A stretch of DNA of 64,000 bases from Siphonodentalium dalli (lineage: Eukaryota; Mollusca; Scaphopoda; Gadilida; Siphonodentaliidae): the NCBI GenBank assembly GCA_032622095.1, contig CP136061.1:198826244-198890243 (forward strand), written 5' to 3'. The notes under the pieces are model-generated. The model was given only the letters and a program-made list of their open reading frames with translations, made no database searches and had not been told where the DNA came from. Made by a program: the position numbers and the translations under genes. Position 1 is the first letter of the stretch. Each line of letters begins with the position of its first letter. Shown here piece after piece: positions 55,233 through 64,000 of the stretch.

Positions 55233-58200
55233 TACTCTAGTAGCTGAGGGCGTTTTGTATGCACTTTTATGTCCAGAGCAAAACTCTTCACGAATCCACT
55301 AATTGAAGGTACACGAACAATATTTGGTTGGTGACACATTTCCCATTGAGGGCGAAATGGGTCAAATGGCCACGCCCTTTTTGCGCGAAGTACTACCACC
55401 CGCCGTGACTATATATCCAGAACCGTTGGACATATGGGGTCGTGTGACCACTCAAAATGTGCAGAATGGCCACATTATGGGGGGTCAGTAATACATTTTC
55501 ATATCCAAAAGTCAATGGTTTTTAAGATAATTGCCAAAAACAAAAAAACATCCATTTTTAAGGGCCCAATTTTGGGGTTCAGCACTTTTATCTCAAAGCT
55601 GAGCCCCCAATTCAAATTTTATTGATCTATATCCATCGGTGTCACATATAGGTATAATTTCTGTACCATTATTGGATGAGATTGACCTCCAAGGAGCTCT
55701 TGACCCTGAAAATAAGGTTTTTGGATGGAATATATTGGTCGTAGAATGAAAAACAGACATTTTCCCAATAACAAAGATGTTGAGGAAATCATCAATTATA
55801 TGGTATTTGATCAGTAACCTAAAACTCCTACAAAAAGGTTACCTGGTGATATAATTTGAATGGAGTTCATCTTTTGTTATCTAGATTTCATGGCCTTTGA
55901 TGTGAGATGGCTGCCAAAATGGTTATAAATGGAATGACATATATCACATTAGCAATATACTTGTAAATGAGTTCAATGTGTTATTTTCTTTAAACTTATG
56001 GGAGAACAGGGTGTTTTTATGGTATTCTAATGTTGAATTGAATTATACTCAGCCCACAAGTAGGTTTAGTAAATGTTGAGTTACTACAATTTGATCAATC
56101 AGTATGATTCAGTAGTCGAGCAGGTTGTGTCTTTATCAGTCCCACATCAATTTTGATTGGCTGCATCACCATTTTGTATAAAGGTTCTATAATTTCCCTA
56201 ACATGTACATTATTCTAGAACAAATAATGGCTAGCCTGGAGTGAGTTAGAAGAAAAATACAAGCATCAGTTGATATGCAGATATAAATACATACAAATCT
56301 ACATTCTGCATGTAGCCATGCTATGCAATCCTCCCTTATGTTTCAACTTATCAAGGAAAAATGATCACATTACCAATGTCTATGATAGTCAGATGTTTTT
56401 GTAGATTTTGTAGATTTGTGGATGTTGTAGATTTTGTAGATTTGTGGATGTTGTAATGCAATATATATCTCCATTATAGTTGCACAAATTTATTTTTCAT
56501 TTCGTCCCTTTAAATTGACTTTTATTTTTTATGTATGTATATGTGCCACTCCAAAAATGTCAGTAAAAGTACTGTAAACCGTTTGGTTTGATGTTATATG
56601 CACAGGAGATATATATATATACTTTACATGTCAAATATTGTGAACCCTGCAGGTACGTTTATGTGTGTCAGTCGCCTTATGTGTGTGATGTACATGCAGT
56701 AACTACATGTATATTCTAGTGTAATTTATGGTCTGCACTCTGCAGTATTTCAAAAACATGCTATGGCCATGCCTACATATACATATGTACACTGATTCAA
56801 ACACAATGATTGTCAGGTTATAATCTATGTTTGAGGAAAGTTACTATGTATTTTTCATTTGTGTTGCATTTGTCAATATTAATGGGTCCCAGGAGTCCAG
56901 ATGTTACTAGTGCAGAGCCCATTTAATTTTCATGAAACTGGTGGACTTCATGTCTATACTCCTAAATAAACATGACTCTGAGTCTTATCAGACCAAGACG
57001 GTATTGTGTAGGTTTTACTAGAATTATATTTAGAAAAGACTCAACCTTTATTTTTCCACTGCCCTTATCACAATATATTCATTTGGCAGTATTCATCCCA
57101 AGTTTAGTGGTGATGCTAATACATTTGGTATGATATTTAGGTAGAGCAAAGCGATCTGAACGAATCGAGGATAAGCCACAATGTGTAGAAAACATTAAAA
57201 AACATGTATATTGTGAAATATTTTAATAATGGGTGTTGGTTTTTACAAACTGGACATAATTGAGATGACTATTCCTGTTGTTTACCAAACATCAGCGTAC
57301 ACAATAAAATTTTGAAGTATATATGTTCTTGAATATTGCATACAGACACTGACTTTTGCACAAATTGCTCGGGTTAGCCAAACAATGCAAAAATAACCAA
57401 CTTTAGGTAAAATGATGGTACTTGACAGAATTGCTTTGACCTACAAACATATCAATCCAGCAGTACCCATCAGCATAATATAAAATTAGCAGGACCACTT
57501 AACCTGAGGTGGTATTGAAAATGAAAATATCTTTAAAATGGTAAGTTATGAGGCTATTAGCTATTATGAAGAATTATGTTAGTGAAATTATAGACCCTCA
57601 TCTTCTCCAACCTGCAAGTGATGCAACTATCATGGCCAATCAAAACTAATGTTGGACTGACAAAGGCTCATTCTACTATTGATTGAACAGTGATCATTCC
57701 ATCATTTCCTAAAACATTTTGTGAGATGAGGTGTCCTTTTGTAAGAATTGATTACTTCTGAAATATATACTGGTATATATGGTCATCTCCCATCTGATTA
57801 CAACATGTTTTTACTATGCCCAGGTGCAATACCCATTTTAGGATCGCAACATGTGGCTGCTGCATGAAGTAAACAGCTGGTTATTCCATTTAGTAAAAGT
57901 GTTTAGCATGTTTCATATCTTGGTCACTTAAATCAGATCAGCTGTTAAATGTTGATAACAAATTTTGAAAACCTGTTTTGTTCAATCTGTACATTTCTGT
58001 TGATTAGAGCACAATTGTTACCTGATTTTTGGTAAAGCACACCAGTTTCCAAGGCATGTTCAGTCATGAAGAGCTCACGTTGTGTGTCGGGATCAACACA
58101 TCCTCAGCAGCAATTTCCAGCTAATCCCATTGTGTGTGGTCAATTGTGCTCTTAAGTCGATCAGAGAATTCGGATAGTTCTTTAAAAAGTGTCATACATA

Positions 58201-58806
58201 TGCTGTGGCCTTGGTGGTATTGTATACTTGTGGTGCGTAACATGCTGAAATCGGTTTTTGGCAATTATCTTAAAAACCATTGACTTTTGGATATGAAAAT
58301 GTATTACTGACCCCCCATAATGTGGATTTTCAGGGTCAAGAGCTCCTTGGAGGTCAATCCCATCCGATAATGGTACAGAAATTATACCTATATGTGGCAC
58401 CGATGGATATAGATCAATAAAATTCGAATTGGGGGCTCAGCTTTGAGATAAAAGTGCTGAACCCCAAAATTGGGCCCTTAAAATGGATGTTTTTTTGTTT
58501 TTGGCAATTATCTTAAAAACCATTGACTTTTGGATATGAAAATGTATTATTGACCCCCCATAATGTGGCCATTCCGCACATTTTGAGTGGTCACACGACC
58601 CCCTTTGGCCAACGGTTCTGGAGATATAGTCACGGCGGGTGGTAGTACTTCGCGCAAAAAGGGGCGTGGCCATTTGACCCATTTCGCCCTCAATGGGAAA
58701 TGTGTCACCAACCAAATATTGTTCGTGTACCTTCAATTAGTGGATTCGTGAAGAGTTTTGCTCTGGACATAAAAGTGCATACAAAACGCCCTCAGCTACT
58801 AGAGTA
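55233..58806. mobile_element. 3.57-kb inverted-repeat transposon with AAT duplication
   Basis: The termini TACTCTAGTAGCTGAGGGCG and its complement open arms of ~485 bp (55,233-55,717 and about 58,325-58,806), flanked by AAT at 55,230-55,232 and 58,807-58,809. The uninterrupted target is visible inverted in element 1 near 13,530 (ATCCCAATTGTG). The right arm carries an extra partial duplicate (58,252-58,320). The ~2.5-kb centre has no recognisable transposase, so it is non-autonomous or carries captured DNA. Confidence 0.85.
55718..58251. other. Unique centre of the inverted-repeat transposon
   Basis: About 2.5 kb, AT-rich, without an open frame of 60 codons or more that I would call coding. 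It has a direct repeat TAGATTTTGTAGATTTGTGG (twice, 56,402-56,452) and an ATATATATATA run near 56,610. It may be captured host DNA (introns or UTR); no exon was recognised. Confidence 0.5.
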
Positions 58807-59639
58807 AATTGGGATTCTAGTCATATTTCAACTAGAAATGAAAAGAACATTGTAATGCAAGTGAGGCGTATCATTACCTATGAATATTCCAACTCTCTGG
58901 AACCAAAAAAAATCTTACCTTGGCTCAAAATGGCTGCCAAAATGGCCGCCAAAATAAGGAAAATTGTAAATATTGCACCAGGGTGTCATGCAATTGCTTA
59001 CAAGTTGTGGTTGATGTTCAAAATTGGCTAATCTGTATTCTATACATTGAATACTAACATATCTGATACACCAATTGTCATTGTTACTATTGTCACCACT
59101 GACATCACCAGATATATTGGATTTTTCTCTCACAAACTTGACATAAATATCGGCAAAAAATCACTTTTCAGGGTTCGACCATTTTTTCAAATAAAATGCA
59201 ACTACCTTTGGTATCAAATGTGTTTATTGTTTTGACCTATCTTAAATGTGTCACACTATGGTGTTTATAGACTAAATTGCTCAAGATGGCTTCCAAAATG
59301 GCAACCAAATTTGTAAAAAGTAAATTTTTTACACATATCCAGAAAATTATTCTCTGCGTTATCCGAAAAGGTAACAAATTGTGACTCACTTGGTTATTAT
59401 ACCTGTTAGTTAATTAACTGACAACTATGTTCTATTATGTTTATCCTAGATCCGTATGGGGCATGACAAATTCATTTTAAAGTTGCAGTATGGAATTTTG
59501 CGGATAACCTCTTTTGTGATTATGGCCATATTATTGAAAGGAAATGGGCAGAACTTTGAGACGGAACTGAGATGAACCATGAGATGTGGGTAGTCTGGCC
59601 CATTATGATAAAAATTTATCAACTGGATACAGGGTGGAA

Positions 59640-60350
59640 GCCAATATGACAGCCAGGGAGTTACTCTATGGTCGTAGATGAGGATAATAGGTATACCGCG
59701 AGTTATTGTATGGTCATGGATGATGTGTGGGTATATGGGGAGTGCCCTGTTGGCAACGGTGGGTTGTATAATTATATATGTTGTGGATGTGTTATCATTC
59801 ATGGTGTATGGGGAGTAGATGCATGATCATGAGTATGGCAAGTGTGGAACTTATGAGAGGTCGTATGTGCGGGTATTGGTATATCTGGAAGGGCTCACCA
59901 TTGGTGAAGTGCATATGTATACCTGGATTAACTCTATGGTAATGGATATGGCGAATAGGTATACATGTAGTGGCTGTATAGTCCATGGTGAGGTGAATAG
60001 GAATACAACGCGTGACCGTATGATCGTGAATGTAGTGAATATGTATACATAGAGTGACTATATGGCCACGTGTCGGGTGTATGTGTATACCTGGTGTCCA
60101 TACATGGTGACTCGTGGCTGTATCGTCATTTGTGGTATGTACGGGTATAACCAAGTATGGCTGTATGATCAGGTGTACGTGTATAAAGTGGGTGACTATG
60201 TTGTCATTTGTGTTGTGTTTATGTACATATGGAGTGACTGAGGTAATGGGTGGGTTGTACATGTGTACCTTGGGTGGCACAATAACTCAAGGATATGTTA
60301 ATCAATGGAGAGGTCATGTCAGAGAGTTCTCTATCTTGATGGTGTTTATA
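59640..60350 (-). repeat. Left ~40-bp repeat array of foldback-like element 2
   Basis: Corresponds unit by unit to 10,530-11,070, with landmarks TCTGGAAGGGCTCACCATTG and ACTCAAGGATATGTTAATCA shared. Confidence 0.75.
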
Positions 60351-60379
60351 TACATGGGGGGGGGCGCAAAACACGGAAA

Positions 60380-61220
60380 ACGATGGCCACCTATTACCAC
60401 ACAGTCATTACATATATACATAAACACCACAGACATAACAATATAGTGACCCACTGTATACATGTACACCTGACCCATGACCACGGGTGACCTTACAGCC
60501 ACGCGTCACGATACAGGCACACCGGGGATACTCATAAACATGACCGATAACCATATAGTCATTCCTTGTATACCCATTCAGCTCACCATTGGCCATAAGG
60601 TCATCCCCTGTATACCTATTCTCCAAACACGTGGTCAAATAGACAATTAATATATACAACAACAATGACCATAAAGTCACTCCGGGTACACATATGCACC
60701 TCACCAATGGCCATATAGCCACTCGCTTCATACACATACCTTCACCAATGGTACCTGACCTATGGCCATATAGTCACACCGTGTGTACCTATTCAAAACA
60801 TTCATACACGACCATGGTCAATTCTTGCATACATATTCACCTCAACATTGGCCATGTCACTCCCTGTATCCCTATTTGTCACACCATAGCCGCATAGTCA
60901 CTCAAGATATACTAATACACCCTAGCCATGTCAGTATAGTCACTCCATGTATGCATATGCATATGCACTTTATCCATGGCCATATAGCCACTTGCTATAT
61001 ACACATATCCCTTGCCCATGACAATAAAGCAACACATGTGTATACTGGTATAACCTACACATGACCATTTAGTCACTCCCTGTATAGCTATTCATTACAT
61101 TTATGATCATACAGTCACTAATTGTATACATACATGTACTCATCTCACCGTTGACCATACAATAACTCCCTGTATACCTATTCACCTCACCTATGATCAT
61201 ATAGTAAGTCCCTGGCTACC
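60380..61220 (+). repeat. Right ~40-bp repeat array of foldback-like element 2
   Basis: Matches 11,107-11,960 and then jumps to the sequence equivalent to 12,665-12,740, so about 700 bp of array are missing relative to element 1. Confidence 0.75.
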
Positions 61221-61925
61221 ATCTTGGCATCCACCCTGTATCCAGTTGATATGTTTTATCATAATGGACCAGAATAGCCACATATTATGGTTCATCTCAG
61301 TTCCGTTTCAAAGTTCTGCCCATTTCCTTTCAATAATATGGCAAGAAACACAAAAGAGGTTCTCCGCAAAATTCCATACTGCAACTTTAAAATGAATTTG
61401 TCATGCCCCATACGGAACTGGGACAAACATAATAGAACGTAGTTGTCAGTTAATTGACTAACACGTACAATAACCAAGTGAGTCACAATTTACTACCTTG
61501 TCGGATAACGCAGAGAATAATGTTCGGGATATATGTTAAAAAATAACTTTTTACAAATTTGGTTGCCATTTTGGAAGCCATCTTGAGCAATTTGGTCTAT
61601 AAACACCGTAGTGTGACATATTTAAGATAGACCAAAATAATAAATACCTTTGATACCAATGATAGTTGCATTTTACTTAAAACAATTGTCCAACCCTGAA
61701 AAGTGAATTTTTGCCGAAATTTATGTCAAGTTTGTGAGAGAAAAATCCAATATTTCTGGTGATGTCAGTGGTGACAATAGAAACAATGATCCATGGTGCA
61801 TCAGACATGTTAGTATGCAATGTATATAATACAGATTAGCCAATTTTATATATTAACCACAACTTGTAAGCCATTGCAGGACACCCTGGGGCAATATTTA
61901 CCATTTTTCATATTTTCGGCGGCCA

Positions 61926-62587
61926 TTTTGGAAATTTTCTACACCAATTTCATTCCCATTGAAGTAAAACATCCGTCCAATAAAATAAAGCACATAGTTG
62001 TTGACATTCTATTAACAGCCTGTGTGGTTTGTCGATAAAATGACTATCAAAATCGTCTGGCAAAAAATCGAAAATTTTACCCCTCTTTTTCAAATCCTCT
62101 TTCTGTATCTATTACGGAACCCTCGTCAATGGCAAATGTCTTAAAATGACGCCATAATATCACGCTTGATGACTGTCTCAAAAACATTGCCATTTACTAA
62201 TGATTAATGTGAAGAAAAATGGAAGATATGGTGAAATATTAATTGAATTTCCTATTTTCGTGCAGATGACGTCATTTTTCGGCGGCCATTTTGAATTTTT
62301 TTCGAAATTTTTTGCCGTCATTTTGAAGAAGGACATCATACCAACAAATGGCATATATTTTGTCTGTGTCTTTTGCTAACAACCGATCTATTACAACGAT
62401 TAAATACAGCTGGTCGGAATTAGAGGAAATGGCGGCCATCTTGGATTCAAATGGCTCTAGCACCTAGTAGGGCCACCTTTATTTTTCGGTGAATTCCGGA
62501 TTCTTTATCTGGATACCATAGGGAACAATAAAAATAAGGTTACTTGTAATCATCGGGGTGGTGCAGGTGGACCTTATTGGCTCCCCG
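61926..62587. other. Non-coding sequence with GGCGGCCAT motifs
   Basis: Begins where homology to foldback-like element 1 stops. It contains TCGGCGGCCATTTTG (62,279) and ATGGCGGCCATCTTGG (62,428). No gene. Confidence 0.45.
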
Positions 62588-64000
62588 ACTATACCGCCAC
62601 GAGTCACCAAACAGGAACACCAGGTATACTCATACGCCTGACACGTGACCATTTTGATAGTCACCTCCTGTATAGATATCCATTATATTTATGACCATAC
62701 AGTCACTACTTGTTTACCTACATGTACTCATCTCACCATTGACCATACATTCACTACCTGTATACCTATATCGACAGACATAGTCATATAACCACTCGAT
62801 ATACATATACCTCATTAATGGCAATTCAGCCCTTCCAGATATACACACAACCACTCAAACAATCAATACTTGCATATACACATCACACATGGCAATTCAG
62901 CAATTCACTGTACAATCATACATGCCATCCATGATAATACAGCTAATCCCTATACACCCGCCAATGATAATACATCCATGATATATATAAATATGCATCC
63001 CACCCGTCACCACAAGGACACTCCCTATATACCCACACACTCGATAATGTCCACCCAGCTTACTCCAGGTAATCATATTCAATCATGACCGTACAGTCAT
63101 TCGCTGTATACCTATACCCATTACCCGTAACCATAAAATCACACCCTATTATATTATATTTATGACCATACAGTCACTACTTGTTTACCTACATGTACTC
63201 ATCTCACCATTGACCATACATTCACTACCTGTATACCTATATCGACAGACATAGTCATATAACCACTCGATATACATATACCTCATTAATGGCAATTCAG
63301 CCCTTCCAGATATACACACAACCACTCAAACAATCAATACTTGCATATACACATCACACATGGCAATTCAGCAATTCACTGTACAATCATACATGCCATC
63401 CATGATAATACAGCTAATCCCTATACACCCGCCAATGATAATACATCCATGATATATATAAATATGCATCCCACCCGTCACCACAAGGACACTCCCTATA
63501 TACCCACACACTCGATAATGTCCACCCAGCTTACTCCAGGTAATCATATTCAATCATGACCGTACAGTCATTCGCTGTATACCTATACCCATTACCCGTA
63601 ACCATAAAATCACACCCTATTTACCAACACACCCATCCATGATCATACAGACAACACATGTACACCCCACCCACGCCCTTACAGTCACTCCGTATATACA
63701 TAATCAACACATAGATGACCATGTAGCTATATCCATACACCACACCAATGCCCATACAGGCACACCTGGTGCACCCGTACTGGATATACACAATCATACA
63801 CTATACAGTCACTCCATGCATACCGATTCACTTCACACCTGACCATGACATCTCCTTGTACACATAGATGCATCTTACAACGGACAACCCACTCATAACC
63901 ATATAGTCACCCATTGTATACCTATTCACATAAGTCATGACATACAATAACTCACTGTATACCTATTCACCTCATGTATGATCACAGAGTAACTCCCTGG
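62588..64000 (+). repeat. Third ~40-bp repeat array, with perfect 471-bp tandem duplication
   Basis: Equivalent to 11,775-12,724 of element 1, running off the window end. 62,684-63,154 and 63,155-63,625 appear identical at every base I compared. Frames across the array are incidental. Confidence 0.75.

Larger units (their letters stand above)
54990..61925. mobile_element. Foldback-like element 2 (interrupted)
   Basis: The left end 54,990-55,232 (GGAAGTTGAAAATATGACC, TTTGGAACTGGTTGAGTAAT) matches the inverted right end of element 1. The arm resumes after the 55,233-58,806 insertion and continues to 59,640. The ~40-bp array then runs in one orientation to about 60,350 and the other to 61,220, followed by a second long arm (61,230-61,925). 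That arm ends without a matching terminal repeat, so the right end is truncated. No transposase. Confidence 0.7.

Noticed and set aside
55303-55491. 62-codon frame repeated at 58,437-58,736 on the other strand
   Set aside because: It lies in the inverted arms of a transposon; the two frames are mirror copies of the same DNA, with frameshifts between them and no domain.

Overview
This is eukaryotic, AT-rich, intron-type DNA dominated by transposable elements. There are no bacterial operons, and I saw no rRNA or tRNA gene and no CRISPR array. Several CR1-like non-LTR retrotransposons, two with 2A-type D(V/I)ExNPGP peptides, occur alongside Helitron-like elements, TIR/MITE elements and foldback-like palindromes. 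This suggests a marine invertebrate, such as a mollusc, or an amphioxus- or echinoderm-like animal. The assignment is inference only. No complete host gene is visible. The best host candidate is one exon at 8,435-8,776 with good splice sites and a 1-1 phase.

Layout. 0-10.3 kb: a Helitron-like fragment, two small TIR (MITE) families, a decayed reverse transcriptase (RT) fragment on the minus strand and the candidate exon. 10.35-13.74 kb: a foldback-like element whose arms are degenerate ~40-bp repeat arrays in opposite orientations. 14.2-15.2 kb: two Helitron-like elements joined head to tail. 15.66-39.3 kb: a nested composite. It holds a dispersed repeat, a 6-kb poly(A) non-LTR element on the minus strand (gag-like ORF1, EN/RT ORF2, and an unrecognised basic ORF3), a 2A-bearing CR1-like element on the plus strand, and an RT fragment split by a second CR1 insertion. 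A tandem duplication placed an 8.8-kb unit (30,147-38,996) next to its older copy (17,354-30,146). 39.6-42.3 kb: the longest uninterrupted RT frame, 5'-truncated and lacking EN. 42.8-43.9 kb: an L1-type ORF1 remnant. 46.3-50.5 kb: a second 2A-bearing CR1-like element, broken by frameshifts. 51.2-52.5 kb: an inverted copy of the dispersed repeat that preserves the pre-insertion site of both elements in the composite. 53-54.4 kb: a trinucleotide-repeat tract and a 66-bp perfect palindrome. 55-64 kb: a second foldback-like element interrupted by a 3.57-kb inverted-repeat transposon, then more of the ~40-bp arrays with a perfect 471-bp tandem duplication.

The retrotransposon ORFs are self-contained: ORF1 binds RNA, EN nicks the target and RT copies the RNA. 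Most copies are broken. The value of the window lies in its layered insertion history, which internal empty sites allow to be ordered: dispersed repeat and RT element; CR1 tail into the RT element; 6-kb element; tandem duplication; then the 2A-CR1 element into the first copy only.
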